Origin: Clostridia bacterium
GTDB lineage: Bacteria; Bacillota; Clostridia; Christensenellales; Aristaeellaceae
Assembly (NCBI GenBank): GCA_017429265.1
Contig: JAFRPG010000029.1
Coordinates: 1 to 64,000 of the forward strand
Length of the DNA: 64,000 bases
Direction: 5' to 3'
Of the stretch, positions 26,043 through 35,369 are shown one piece after another. The first letter of the stretch is position 1. The number at the start of each line of letters is the position of its first letter. Position numbers and translations under genes: made by a program. Below the pieces are notes generated by a model. It saw nothing but the letters and a program-made list of their open reading frames with translations. It had not been told where the DNA came from and did not search any database.

Positions 26043-27389
26043 TCAGTTCCTGAGGGAATGCAGCGGCGTCGGGATGCGCCCGCCCCGGGCGATAAAGGCA
26101 TCGCAGGCAAAGCCGTTGACCGGCATGACCGGCGCGAAGCCCAGCAGGCCGCCGAACTCCACGCGGTCGCCCGCAGCCTTGCCGATGGCCGGGATCACGC
26201 GCACGGCGGTGGTTTTGTTGTTGACCATGCCGATGGCTGCCTCGTCCGCGATGATGCCGGAGACGGTGGCGGGGGAGGTGTCGCCCGGGACGGCGATCAT
26301 GTCCAGCCCCACCGAGCAGACGCAGGTCATGGCCTCGAGCTTTTCCAGCGTGAGCGCACCGGCGGAGGCCGCCTCGATCATGCCGATATCCTCGCTGACC
26401 GGGATGAAGGCGCCGCTGAGACCGCCCACATGGTTGGAGGCCATCACGCCGCCCTTCTTCACGGCGTCGTTGAGGAGGGCGAGGGCCGCGGTGGTGCCGG
26501 GCGCGCCGGCCATCTCCAGGCCCATCTCGGTGAGAATGTGCGCCACCGAATCGCCCCGGGCCGGGGTCGGCGCGAGGGAGAGATCCACGATGCCGAAGGG
26601 AATGTTCAGCCGCTGGGAGGCCTCGCGCGCCACCAGCTGTCCGACACGTGTGATGCGGAACGCGGTGCGCTTGACGGTCTCGGCGACGATGTCGAAGGGC
26701 TGTCCCTTCACCTGCTCCAGCGCCCGCTTGACGACGCCGGGGCCGCTGACGCCGACGTTGACCGCGCACTCGGGTTCGCCGATCCCGCAGAAGGCGCCCG
26801 CCATGAAGGGATTGTCTTCCACCGCGTTGCAGAAGACCACCAGCTTTGCGCAGCCGAGGCCGTCCTGCGAGGCGGTGAGGCGGGCGGTCTCGCAGATGAT
26901 CTCGCCCATCTCCCGCACGGCGTTCATGTTGATGCCGGCGCGGGTGGAGCCCACATTGACGGAGCTGCACAGGCGCTCGGTCGTCGAGAGGACCTCCGGG
27001 ATCGACTTCAGCAGGCGCTCATCGGCGGCCGTGGCGCCCTTCTGCATCATGGCGGAATAGCCGCCGAGGAAGTTGACGCCGATCTCCTTTGCCGCCTGAT
27101 CCAGCCAGCGGGCGATGGGCCTCGGATCCCCCTGACAGATCAGACTGACCGGCGTGACGGACACGCGCTTGTTGACGATCGGGATGCCGAGCTCCCGGGA
27201 GATATCCTCGCCGGTCCGCACAAGGTTGCCGGCCACACGGCACACCTTGTCATAGGCGCGGCGGCCGCAGGTTTCCGGATCCGGATCGGCGCAGTCGAGA
27301 AGATTGATCCCCAGGGTGATGGTGCGGATGTCGAGGTTCTCCTCCTGGATCATGTGGAGGGTTTGCAGGATTTCACCGGTCTCGATCAT
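26043..27389 (-). CDS. UPF0210 / PFL-like family protein (DUF711)
   Basis: This 448-residue protein is conserved along its whole length with the UPF0210 family ([66 protein letters not shown]). The family is distantly related to glycyl-radical enzymes, but its reaction is unknown. In many Bacillota it follows a small ACT-domain gene (UPF0237). Here that partner is absent and recX is upstream instead, with a 4-bp overlap. It lies in the lgt operon. Confidence 0.88.
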   Translation of the reverse strand: MIETGEILQTLHMIQEENLDIRTITLGINLLDCADPDPETCGRRAYDKVCRVAGNLVRTGEDISRELGIPIVNKRVSVTPVSLICQGDPRPIARWLDQAAKEIGVNFLGGYSAMMQKGATAADERLLKSIPEVLSTTERLCSSVNVGSTRAGINMNAVREMGEIICETARLTASQDGLGCAKLVVFCNAVEDNPFMAGAFCGIGEPECAVNVGVSGPGVVKRALEQVKGQPFDIVAETVKRTAFRITRVGQLVAREASQRLNIPFGIVDLSLAPTPARGDSVAHILTEMGLEMAGAPGTTAALALLNDAVKKGGVMASNHVGGLSGAFIPVSEDIGMIEAASAGALTLEKLEAMTCVCSVGLDMIAVPGDTSPATVSGIIADEAAIGMVNNKTTAVRVIPAIGKAAGDRVEFGGLLGFAPVMPVNGFACDAFIARGGRIPTPLHSLRN

Positions 27390-28030
27390 GGTTCTGCTCC
27401 TGTCTCATCGTTGTCGCCGGCCTCTTCGCGGAGCTGCCGGATGGCCTGCCTGGCCTGTTCAAAGCTGAATCCGCGGCGCACCAGCATGGCGGTGACGCGC
27501 TGCGCGGTCTTCCGGGGATCCTCGCCGGGCCTGGCGGTAGCGAACCCTTTGCGGGCGACGGCCAAGGCCTGCCCGTCGACGGTCTCCCCGTCGAGCGCGG
27601 CCAGGGCTTCCACCGAGTCCTCCGGTGAGACGCCCTTCCGGCGCAGTTCCTGGGCGATACGCGCTGGGCCCAGCTTGCGCGAGACCCTGCTCGCCGCCCA
27701 CTGCCGCGCAAATTCGCGGTCATTCAGCAGGTGGTATTTGTTCAGCTTGTAGATGACCAGCTCGCAGGTGACGGGCCGGTAGCCGATCCGGCGCATCCGC
27801 TGTTCCAGCTCCTTCTCGGCGAAGGGACGCTGGGCCAGGAGGGAAACGGCATAGTTCAGCGCCGGCCTGAACTGGCGGACCAGCAGCCACTGATCATACT
27901 CCTCCGGGTCGATCTCGTCGCCGGGCAGCAGGGGGCGCTCGTCATACACATCTGCCGGGATGTGCAGGGTCTCGCTGCCGAGCGTGATCAGGCAGCGCTT
28001 GCGCACGCGGCGCACGGACGTCACTTCCAT
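27386..28030 (-). CDS. recX: Regulatory protein RecX
   Basis: This 214-residue protein has tandem three-helix RecX repeats ([73 protein letters not shown]) after an N-terminal extension of about 70 residues. RecX limits RecA filament growth. The ATG at 28030 has GGGAGGAG about 8 nt upstream. It overlaps the serine hydrolase by 10 bp and the UPF0210 gene by 4 bp. recA is not nearby. Confidence 0.9.
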   Translation of the reverse strand: MEVTSVRRVRKRCLITLGSETLHIPADVYDERPLLPGDEIDPEEYDQWLLVRQFRPALNYAVSLLAQRPFAEKELEQRMRRIGYRPVTCELVIYKLNKYHLLNDREFARQWAASRVSRKLGPARIAQELRRKGVSPEDSVEALAALDGETVDGQALAVARKGFATARPGEDPRKTAQRVTAMLVRRGFSFEQARQAIRQLREEAGDNDETGAEP

Positions 28031-29193
28031 CGCGGCATCTCCTCCCGGAAGGCCCAACGGAGCAGATCGCGGTTGCACAGGCCGAGGCGGCCGATGCGCG
28101 CTTCCGAGCATCCGCCGTTGAGGAAGATCACCCGGCGGCCCGTCTCCTCCTCGCAGAAGGCACCGTCCACACAGCCGTAGGCGAAGCCCTGATGGCCGAG
28201 GATGCGCCCGCCGCTCAGGGACGGATCGCGGACGATCAGCAGGCCGAGTCCGTAGGAGAGGGTGGGGCTGATGCGGCCGTATTCGGCCTGCGTGCCCGTC
28301 ATCTCCCGGACGGTCTGTTCACTCAGGAAACGTTCGCCGCTTTCGGTCACGCCGCCAGCGGTCAGCATGGAGAGCAGGGCGGAGAGGGACGCGGCGTCGG
28401 TGTACAGCGCCCCGGCGGTGTGGCCGTAGTGGCGCAGGGGATCGGGACTGTCCAGCGGGATGCGTCCCAGCGGGGTGACGCGGACGTCCGGCGCCGAGCG
28501 GCGGGTCAGCACCCGCGTCACCGGCATGATCCGCCCCTCCTCCAGCGTGGAGGCGTCCAGGCTCCCGCGCATGCCGAGGGGCCGGAGCACCAGCTCCTCC
28601 ATGGCCCTGCTGACGGGCTGACCGGTGGCCTGCTCGATCACGCAGCCGAGCAGCCCGAAACCGAAATTGCAGTAGCAGAAGCGCTCGCCGGGGCGGCCTT
28701 CACGGCATCCGGGTTGCCGGAGCACATCGGGGTAGGGGACCCCGCTGCGCAGGCCGGCTTCGGACAGGGTCACGTCCCGCAGGCCGGAAGTATGGCTCAG
28801 GAGATGGCGGAGGGTGATGCCCTCCAGACCCTCGCCCGAAGGGAGCAGGGGAGCGACGAGGTCGTCCGGAGCGAAACGGCCAGCCTCGCACAGGCGCAGG
28901 ACGGTGAGGGCGGTGGCCATCTTGGTGATGGACGCCACACGGAAGAGCGTGCCTTCGTCAGCCTGCCGCGCCCGGCTGCCGTCCAACGAGGTGTATACCG
29001 CACAGGAGGCGCTGCCGTCCTTCAGCAGCAGGGAGGCTCCGAGGACGTGATGGCGGCAGAGCAGGCGCTCATAGCGTTCCGGTGTCCGCAGGGGCGGCCC
29101 GTCGGTCCGGTGACGTATATGGCCCTTCGGCGACGGGGCGCACAGCGGCAGAGCGGCCCGATAGACGAGATTCTTCAGGACTCCGCTGGGCAT
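28021..29193 (-). CDS. Serine hydrolase, beta-lactamase/penicillin-binding-protein-like (class C)
   Basis: This 390-residue protein has the SxxK catalytic motif in VASITKMATALTVLRL, a Tyr motif in FCYCNFGFGLLG, and a late ILGHQGFAYG close to the KTG box position. The Beta-lactamase (PF00144) family includes esterases, D-aminopeptidases and PBP4*-like enzymes. No signal peptide is evident, so it may act in the cytoplasm. The ATG at 29193 has AAGGAGGG 5 nt upstream; the open frame further upstream is lgt out of frame. It overlaps lgt by 19 bp. Confidence 0.85.
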   Translation of the reverse strand: MPSGVLKNLVYRAALPLCAPSPKGHIRHRTDGPPLRTPERYERLLCRHHVLGASLLLKDGSASCAVYTSLDGSRARQADEGTLFRVASITKMATALTVLRLCEAGRFAPDDLVAPLLPSGEGLEGITLRHLLSHTSGLRDVTLSEAGLRSGVPYPDVLRQPGCREGRPGERFCYCNFGFGLLGCVIEQATGQPVSRAMEELVLRPLGMRGSLDASTLEEGRIMPVTRVLTRRSAPDVRVTPLGRIPLDSPDPLRHYGHTAGALYTDAASLSALLSMLTAGGVTESGERFLSEQTVREMTGTQAEYGRISPTLSYGLGLLIVRDPSLSGGRILGHQGFAYGCVDGAFCEEETGRRVIFLNGGCSEARIGRLGLCNRDLLRWAFREEMPRWK

Positions 29194-30092
29194 GGTTTCC
29201 CTCCTTGCCGCTGAAAGATGAGCACGCAGACCATCGCGCACAGGCCCCAGGCCAGGAGCGCGGCGGTCCGGAGCGCCAGGGATGCGCCGGATGCCGCGAG
29301 GATGACCGCGGCGGTCAGCGCGGCCGCCGGCAGGACGAGCCAGAGACGGAGACCTCTGCGCACCCGCGCAGCCCAGACCAGGCACACGGTCAGCACCATC
29401 AGGATGCTCAGCACCTGGCTGACCCGCAGCCCGGCAAACAGGCCGTAAAGGCTGTCCGTGCGCAGACCCTCCACCGCGGCCCGGACCGACCCATAAAGCA
29501 GCAGATAACCGAGGAGGGTGTCGCCCGGGTGGGTGCGCTTTTTCCGCCGAAGCCAGAGCCAGAGGAAGATGCATGCGTCTGCGGCCGATTCATAAAAGAA
29601 GGTGGCCAGGTGCCACTCCCCGCCGACGGACACGCAGACGGGAAAGAACTGAAAGGCCGGGTTCGTGACCGCGACACCGTAGGCTTCCTGGTTGAAGAAA
29701 TTGCCCCACCGGCCGATGGCCTGGGCCAGCGCGACGCCGGGTGCGATGCAGTCCAGCAGGGTCAGGAGCGGCAGATGCCGCCTGCGGGCAAAGATCAGGA
29801 TGACCGCCACACCCGCGATGAGTCCGCCGTAGATGGCCAGCCCGCCCTCCCAGATGTACAGGGCGGAGATGGGGTTGGCAGCGTACTGCTCCAGGGAGAA
29901 GAGGACGTAGTACAGCCGCGCGCCCACCACGCCGCAGGGGAGGAGAAAGAGCGCCAGGTCGAGAAAGGTGTCCTTCGGCAGACCGATGCGCTTCCCCTCG
30001 CGGGCGGCCAGAATGGTCGCGACAGCCATCCCGCTGACGACCAGCACGCTGTACCACGGCAGCGTGCCGAAGATGAACCGGCTGGCCGGCAC
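29175..30092 (-). CDS. lgt: Prolipoprotein diacylglyceryl transferase
   Basis: This 305-residue, seven-helix membrane enzyme transfers diacylglycerol from phosphatidylglycerol to the lipobox Cys of preprolipoproteins. Conserved stretches include YYVLFSLEQY...WEGGLAIYGG, the Lgt signature GRWGNFFNQEAYG and, near the C-terminus, LYGSVRAAVEGLRTDSL. The GTG at 30092 has AAGGAGGG 6 nt upstream. It is the first gene of a seven-gene operon ending at 23956. Likely clients in this window are the S41 protease and the DUF6273 protein. Confidence 0.95.
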   Translation of the reverse strand: MPASRFIFGTLPWYSVLVVSGMAVATILAAREGKRIGLPKDTFLDLALFLLPCGVVGARLYYVLFSLEQYAANPISALYIWEGGLAIYGGLIAGVAVILIFARRRHLPLLTLLDCIAPGVALAQAIGRWGNFFNQEAYGVAVTNPAFQFFPVCVSVGGEWHLATFFYESAADACIFLWLWLRRKKRTHPGDTLLGYLLLYGSVRAAVEGLRTDSLYGLFAGLRVSQVLSILMVLTVCLVWAARVRRGLRLWLVLPAAALTAAVILAASGASLALRTAALLAWGLCAMVCVLIFQRQGGKPCPAES

Positions 30093-30128
30093 GGCGATCC
30101 CTCCTTCCGGTGCGGATGTGACAGCGCC

Positions 30129-30157
30129 ATTATACCTGTTTGCGGCGCGTGGGTCAA
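30129..30157 (-). promoter_or_regulatory. Promoter of the lgt-recX-obg operon
   Basis: On the minus strand, TTGACC (30152-30157), a 17-bp spacer and a perfect TATAAT (30129-30134), 36 bp before the lgt start. Confidence 0.75.
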
Positions 30158-30179
30158 GCGATCCGACGCCGGCGCATGA

Positions 30180-30224
30180 GAAAACCCGCGCGGCTGTCCG
30201 AATGTGGTCCGGATCCGCGCGGGT
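30180..30224 (-). terminator. Terminator of the Opp operon
   Basis: A 10-bp perfect stem (ACCCGCGCGG with CCGCGCGGGT) with an inner TCCGGA-rich loop is followed on the minus strand by TTTTCTC. Confidence 0.8.
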
Positions 30225-30233
30225 CTGGGTTTC

Positions 30234-30635
30234 TTACAGTCCGGACTCGATGGGAGCCGCGGGCCACAGGAGGCTGATCAGGAGCCCGATCAGGAGGAAG
30301 GCGGCCCCGACCGTGATCAGGGGCATGAAGGTCCACCCGCGGGCGGAACGCTTCTCCTTCCGGCTCTCGCTGTAGGTGTACAGACTGTCGTAGTGACGGT
30401 CCCTGAAGTACGAGAAGGAGTAGCCGAAGATGTCGAAGGCCCCGAAGTAGGTCACCATCAGCAGCATTCCGAGCAGGATGCCCACCGCGCCGGCGACCTC
30501 GAACGCGTTCACATAGGCGATGCGCTGGTTGAAGCCGTCGCGGATCAGGGCCAGCAGCGCGATGAGCGCGCAGACGGCCGCTGCGGCGATGTAGTGTCCG
30601 GGATGATGCCGGAACAGGCGGTACAGGGTCTTCAC
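30234..30635 (-). CDS. DUF3899-like small membrane protein
   Basis: This 133-residue protein has three hydrophobic helices (HYIAAAAVCALIALLALI, VAGAVGILLGMLLMVTYFGAFDIFGYSF and FMPLITVGAAFLLIGLLISLLW). The second helix and the following FDIFGYSFSYFRDR resemble DUF3899. The GTG at 30635 lies four bases inside the end of the oppF unit (TAAC-GTG), with only a weak purine run upstream, so its translation is probably coupled to oppF. No function is known; it travels with the peptide importer. Confidence 0.7.
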   Translation of the reverse strand: MKTLYRLFRHHPGHYIAAAAVCALIALLALIRDGFNQRIAYVNAFEVAGAVGILLGMLLMVTYFGAFDIFGYSFSYFRDRHYDSLYTYSESRKEKRSARGWTFMPLITVGAAFLLIGLLISLLWPAAPIESGL

Positions 30636-30636
30636 G

Positions 30637-31869
30637 TTACTGCTGCAGCTCCCTTTGGTACTGTTCAAACTCGGCCTGATTGCACAGGACGAAGTGGTTC
30701 TCGCGGACCTCACGCAGGCTAGGCGTGTCGCCGTGCTCATAGTCGTGCGACTCCGCGGGATTGTAGGTGATGCGCTTGCGGGCCCGCTCATAGCGCGGAT
30801 TCGGCTTGGGGATCGCGGAGAGCAGCGAGCGGGTGTAGGGGTGCATCGGATGTGCGAAGAGCTCGTCGCCGGGTGCCTTCTCCACCACCTTGCCGAAGTA
30901 CATGACCATGATGGAGTCGCAGAAGTACTTGACCACCGACAGGTCGTGGGCGATGAAGATGATGGACAGGTTCAGCTCCCGCTTCAGCTCGTTGAGCAGA
31001 TTGATGATCTGTGCGCGGATCGAGACGTCCAGCGCGGAGATCGGCTCGTCGCAGATGAGGAGCTTCGGGTTCATGATCAGGGCCCTTGCGATGCCGATGC
31101 GCTGCTTCTGGCCGCCGGAGAACTCGTGCGGATAACGCGAGGCGTGCTCTTCCACCAGGCCGACCTTGTGGAGCATCTCCACGACCTTCTCGTGGTTCTC
31201 CTTGCGGTTGTGGAAGCCCTGGATCCGCAGACCCTCCTGGATGATGTCCTCAACGGTCATGCGGGGATCCAGCGAATCGACCGGATCCTGGAAGACCATC
31301 TGGATCTCGTTGAGGAGCTTCCGGCTGACATTCGCGTTGTCGTATTTGATCTGGCGGATCTTGGCCTTCTGCGTGGAGACGACCTGATCGGTCTTTTCCT
31401 TCAAGGCCTGGACCTTGGCACTGTCGGAAGCGTTCTCCCGGGCCTCCTTGGCGTTGCGGACGCGCGTCCACTTGATCTCCTTGCGGTTCCAGCGGGAGCC
31501 CGCGCTGATGCGGACGCCGCGGTAGTAGACCGCACCGGAGGTGATGTCATAGAGGCGGATGATGCAGCGGCCGGTGGTCGTCTTGCCGCAGCCGGACTCG
31601 CCGACGATGCCCAGGCATTCGCCCTCGTGCAGGTCGAAGGACACGTTCGAGACGGCCTTCATCTTCTGCTTGTGCGCGCCCTTGCCCATGAAGAAGTACT
31701 GCTTCAGGTGGCGGACGGAGAGCAGGATGTTCTGGTCGCGGAGCTCGGGCTTCTGCTTCACGTTGGGCTTGATCTGATAGTACGCGTTGAACTCAGCCTG
31801 ATCCGCATGAGCAACCGGGGACTGGCCGCTTTCTTTGGAGAAAGTCGGAATGGAAATCTTATTGCTCAT
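30637..31869 (-). CDS. oppF: Oligopeptide ABC transporter ATP-binding protein OppF
   Basis: This 410-residue ATPase has Walker A GESGCGKTT (89-97), Q-loop MVFQDPVDSLDPRM, signature FSGGQKQRIGIARAL, Walker B LLICDEPISALD, His switch AHDLSVV, and the C-terminal oligopeptide-family HPMHPYTRSLL. Between Walker A and the Q-loop about 60 extra residues (about 121-180) are inserted, highly charged and helical (KEARENASDSAKVQALKEKTDQ). Usual OppF proteins are about 310-330 residues. The ATG at 31869 overlaps oppD by 11 bp. Confidence 0.9.
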   Translation of the reverse strand: MSNKISIPTFSKESGQSPVAHADQAEFNAYYQIKPNVKQKPELRDQNILLSVRHLKQYFFMGKGAHKQKMKAVSNVSFDLHEGECLGIVGESGCGKTTTGRCIIRLYDITSGAVYYRGVRISAGSRWNRKEIKWTRVRNAKEARENASDSAKVQALKEKTDQVVSTQKAKIRQIKYDNANVSRKLLNEIQMVFQDPVDSLDPRMTVEDIIQEGLRIQGFHNRKENHEKVVEMLHKVGLVEEHASRYPHEFSGGQKQRIGIARALIMNPKLLICDEPISALDVSIRAQIINLLNELKRELNLSIIFIAHDLSVVKYFCDSIMVMYFGKVVEKAPGDELFAHPMHPYTRSLLSAIPKPNPRYERARKRITYNPAESHDYEHGDTPSLREVRENHFVLCNQAEFEQYQRELQQ

Positions 31870-33346
31870 CGTATTGTCCCTCCAAAGAAATGCGGATGCG
31901 CTCACTGACGATCTTCGGCATCTCCACCTTCGGGGCGTCGGGGTGCAGGAGCCAGGTGGCGGCATAGTGCGTGTCCGAAACCTTGAAGAAGGGCGGCTGC
32001 TCGCGGAAATCGATGTTCATGGCATAGCGATTGCGCACGGCGAAGGCATCGCCCTTGGGCGGATAGATCATGTTGGGCGGCGTGCCGGGGATCGCGTCGA
32101 GCTCCTGCTTGCTGTCCACATCCGGGATGCTCGAGAGCAGGGCCCAGGTGTAGGGATGACGGGGATCGTAGAAGATCTCGTCCAGCTTGCCGTACTCGAC
32201 GATCTTGCCGGCGTACATGACGGCCACGCGGTCGGCCATGTTGGCCACCACGCCGAGGTCGTGGGTGATGAAGATGCAGGAGAGGTTGCGCTCGGCCTTG
32301 ATACGGTTGATCAGCTCGAGGATCTGCGCCTGGATCGTCACGTCCAGTGCGGTCGTGGGCTCGTCGCAGATGAGGATCTCGGGGGAGGCGGTCAGGGCGA
32401 TCGCGATGACGATGCGCTGGCGCATGCCGCCGGAGAACTCGAAGGGATACTGGTTGTAGCGCTTTTCGGGCTCGGGGATACCGACCTCGTGCATGATCTT
32501 GAGGGCGCGGCGCTTGGCCTCCGCCTTGGTGATCCGCAGCTTGTTGTCGAGATCCTCCTGCGCCCTGGCCAGCTCTTCCTTGAGCTTCGCCTTGTCGCCG
32601 GCATACTTCGCACGGATGGCGGCTTCCTGGGTCTTGTGCTCGGCGAGCACCTTGTCCTTGTAGGCGGCTACCTCTTTCTTCGCGCGCTTTTCCGTCTCCT
32701 CCAGGACCTTCTTGTATTCCCTGGCCTGGTCCATGTACTTGGCGCGGATCTCCTTCTCGAACTGCTTGAAGGCGGCCTTCTTCTCCTTGAGGAGCTTCCT
32801 GTCGGCCAGCTTGTCGGCGGCCGAGCGGCCTTCCTTCACCTTGATCTCGCTCCTGAAGAGGTCCAGCTTCTTGCGCTCGGTGGTAATGGCGATGTTCATC
32901 TTCGCCAGGGTGTTCTTGTAGCGGATCAGATCGTCGCTGATCAGATCATTGTACATGGTCTTCAGCTTGTCCGAATTGATCAGCATCGCCTCGGTGATCT
33001 GCTTGCCGATCTTCACGATGGGGTTGAGGGAGGAGAGGGGGTCCTGGAAGATCATGCCGATGCGGTGGCCGCGGATCTTGTAGAACTCATCCTCCGAAAC
33101 TTCCAGCAGGTTCTCGCCGCGGTAGATGATGGTGCCGTTGGCGATCACCGCGTTGTTGGACAGGATGCCCATGATGGCCTTGGAGGTGACCGATTTGCCG
33201 GAGCCGGACTCGCCAACGATGCAGAGGGTCTCGCCCTGGTACAGGTCGAAGGACACGTCGCGGACTGCCTGGAGGATGCCGTTATCCGTCTTGAAATTGA
33301 TGACGAGGTTTTCTACGGACAAAACCTTTTCCTTTTGCTCCGCCAT
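31859..33346 (-). CDS. oppD: Oligopeptide ABC transporter ATP-binding protein OppD with a long coiled-coil insertion
   Basis: This 495-residue protein has Walker A GESGSGKS, Q-loop MIFQDPLSSLNPI, signature FSGGMRQRIVIAIAL, Walker B LICDEPTTALD, His switch THDLGVV and the C-terminal HPYTWALLSS element with a Pro-rich Opp tail. Between Q-loop and signature about 160 residues (about 120-285) are inserted, rich in Lys, Glu and Ala with heptad-like pattern (KAAFKQFEKEIRAKYMDQ, KRAKKEVAAYKDKVLAEH). A typical OppD has about 330-350 residues. The ATG at 33346 follows GGAAG by 8 nt; an in-frame GTG at 33355 is possible. Confidence 0.9.
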   Translation of the reverse strand: MAEQKEKVLSVENLVINFKTDNGILQAVRDVSFDLYQGETLCIVGESGSGKSVTSKAIMGILSNNAVIANGTIIYRGENLLEVSEDEFYKIRGHRIGMIFQDPLSSLNPIVKIGKQITEAMLINSDKLKTMYNDLISDDLIRYKNTLAKMNIAITTERKKLDLFRSEIKVKEGRSAADKLADRKLLKEKKAAFKQFEKEIRAKYMDQAREYKKVLEETEKRAKKEVAAYKDKVLAEHKTQEAAIRAKYAGDKAKLKEELARAQEDLDNKLRITKAEAKRRALKIMHEVGIPEPEKRYNQYPFEFSGGMRQRIVIAIALTASPEILICDEPTTALDVTIQAQILELINRIKAERNLSCIFITHDLGVVANMADRVAVMYAGKIVEYGKLDEIFYDPRHPYTWALLSSIPDVDSKQELDAIPGTPPNMIYPPKGDAFAVRNRYAMNIDFREQPPFFKVSDTHYAATWLLHPDAPKVEMPKIVSERIRISLEGQYDEQ

Positions 33347-33347
33347 C

Positions 33348-35369
33348 TTATTCACTTCCTTTCAGGGAGGGATTGAAGGCATCTCTCAGGCCGTTGCCGA
33401 AGAGGTTGAAGGAGATCATCATCAGGGCGATGATGATGGCGGGGAAGATGACCAGATAGGGATACTTGTCCAGACGCGGCTGGTTGGTGGACATCATGAC
33501 GCCGAAGGACTGCTGACCCTGGAGGCCCAGGTTGAGGTAGGCGAGGGTCGCCTCGGAGAAAATGACGCGCGGGATCATCAGCACGCTGGAGGTGATGATG
33601 GTGCCCATGGAGTTGGGCAGGATGTGCTTGAAGATCAGGCGCATGTCCGAGGAGCCCAGCGTGCGGGAGGCCAGGACGTACTCACGGCCCTTGAAGCGGT
33701 AGAACTGCGTTCTGGTGCGTGCTGCCGTGCCCATCCAGCCTGTCATGCACAGGGCCAGGAAGAATGTGAAGAAGTTGTTGCCCAGATGCAGGATGCACAG
33801 CGTCATGATGACGATCCACGGGACACCGCTGAGGATCTCGCAGAAGCGCTCCATGAACAGGTCGACGTTGCCGCCGAAGTAGCCGGAGATCGAGCCCCAG
33901 ATCAGGCCGAAGGCAAAGCAGAAGGCCGACGTGCAGATGCCCAGGATCAGGGAGGTGCGCAGGCTCGCGAAGGCGCGCTTGAACAGGTCCTTGCCGGTGG
34001 CGTCGGTGCCGAGGATGTGCAGCGGCATGGAGCTGTAGCCGAGCTTCTTATACTTGAAGCCGCTGCCGGTGATCTCCAGGAGCTTCTTGGTGCGGGAGTT
34101 CAGCGTCTGGCTTTCCACATGCTCGATGGGGCAGTCGTCCTTCAGCTTGACGAAGGACTCGGGGCCGACGGTGTAGTCATAGGAGCACCAGCCGTTCTCG
34201 ATCCATTTGTTCAGCACGGAGGCGGCATAGCTCTGCAGATCGGTGTCGCCGTAGATGAGCATGTAGGTATCGAGGACGAAATCGCAGTAGTAGATGGACG
34301 CGTTGTGCACGCCCTTGCGGCCGGAGCAGGCCCAGTAGGCGCTGTCCGCCTTGTTGGACACGAGGACCATCTCGTTGCCGTCCTCGAAGGAGACCGCGGC
34401 GAGCATATCCTTGTTCTTGGCCTTGCTGCCGGCGGTGAGCGTCACCTTGTCGATGAGGATGTAGCGGAGCTCGTCGTTGACGGCGCGGATCTCGAAGACG
34501 ATCTGGGCCTTCATGGAGGTAAGGCCGGCGTCCGCCAGCGCCTTGCTGATGTCGAAGCTGATCGGGCTGTAATCCGTGCTGAAGTCGCGGATCATCACGA
34601 TCTGGTCGGAGGACAGCTCGATCGTCTCGATCTGGTCGGGCTGCTGCTCTTCCTCCTCATCGAAGAGGGGATTGGCTTCCTCGCCTTCGGCGGGCTCTTC
34701 CGGCTCTTCCGGTTCGGGTTCATCCGCGGCCAGCGGGGAGGCGTCTGTGGCGCCGCGCAGGAAAACGCGGTACTCGGCGAGGTGACTCTCCTGCACGCCG
34801 TCCTCGTTACCGAACAGGATCTCGATGGCGTAGCCGTCCTTGCTGTTGAAGTCGACGGTCTTGGAGATCAGGTAGGCGTCCTTGCCCTCGACCTTCGCGT
34901 CCGTCTGGAACATGACGGTGCCGCCGAAGGCATAGCTGTTCGCGGCGTCCTGGAGGGTGGGCTCCTCGTCCACGGTGAGGGAGATCAGCGACTTTCTGAT
35001 CGCGGCGGGGGTGTACTTGTCCGAAAGGGCGGGAACTTCCTCCTGACGGTTGTAGGGGACCTGCTTGTAGGCGCGGGTGCCGTCCCAGAAGCCGGTGCCG
35101 CTCTCAAAAACCTTGGGGGCCAGGAAGGCCTCGTCGGAGTGCACGTTTTCGATGTCGTGGGGGATCAGGAAGGGGACGACGATGGCCATGAAGACCAGGA
35201 TCGCCAGGATGATCGCGCCGACAACGGAGGACTTGTTCTTGCAGAAGCGGCGGAAGGCGTCCTTGAAGAAGGTCGTGGGCTTGGTGTCCAGCTTGACGTC
35301 CGTGATGATCTTGTCATTCTGGACAAGCTGAAAATCGTCGCTGCGGAACTCGATCTGACGGTCTGCCAT
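33348..35369 (-). CDS. oppC: Oligopeptide ABC transporter permease OppC with a large extracytoplasmic insertion
   Basis: This 673-residue protein is about twice the usual length of about 300. The first helix is at about 46-68. The canonical OppC core resumes only at HILGTDATGKDLFKRAF (about 451) and runs through the EAA-like loop (ASRTLGSSDMRLIFKHILPN) to the end. The about 380 residues between, which should face outside, contain beta-rich stretches and an acidic Glu/Pro-rich segment (EPEEPEEPAEG...DEEEEQQPDQ). The insertion is not recognised; a peptide-capturing or docking domain is a guess. It abuts oppB with no gap. Confidence 0.88.
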   Translation of the reverse strand: MADRQIEFRSDDFQLVQNDKIITDVKLDTKPTTFFKDAFRRFCKNKSSVVGAIILAILVFMAIVVPFLIPHDIENVHSDEAFLAPKVFESGTGFWDGTRAYKQVPYNRQEEVPALSDKYTPAAIRKSLISLTVDEEPTLQDAANSYAFGGTVMFQTDAKVEGKDAYLISKTVDFNSKDGYAIEILFGNEDGVQESHLAEYRVFLRGATDASPLAADEPEPEEPEEPAEGEEANPLFDEEEEQQPDQIETIELSSDQIVMIRDFSTDYSPISFDISKALADAGLTSMKAQIVFEIRAVNDELRYILIDKVTLTAGSKAKNKDMLAAVSFEDGNEMVLVSNKADSAYWACSGRKGVHNASIYYCDFVLDTYMLIYGDTDLQSYAASVLNKWIENGWCSYDYTVGPESFVKLKDDCPIEHVESQTLNSRTKKLLEITGSGFKYKKLGYSSMPLHILGTDATGKDLFKRAFASLRTSLILGICTSAFCFAFGLIWGSISGYFGGNVDLFMERFCEILSGVPWIVIMTLCILHLGNNFFTFFLALCMTGWMGTAARTRTQFYRFKGREYVLASRTLGSSDMRLIFKHILPNSMGTIITSSVLMIPRVIFSEATLAYLNLGLQGQQSFGVMMSTNQPRLDKYPYLVIFPAIIIALMMISFNLFGNGLRDAFNPSLKGSE

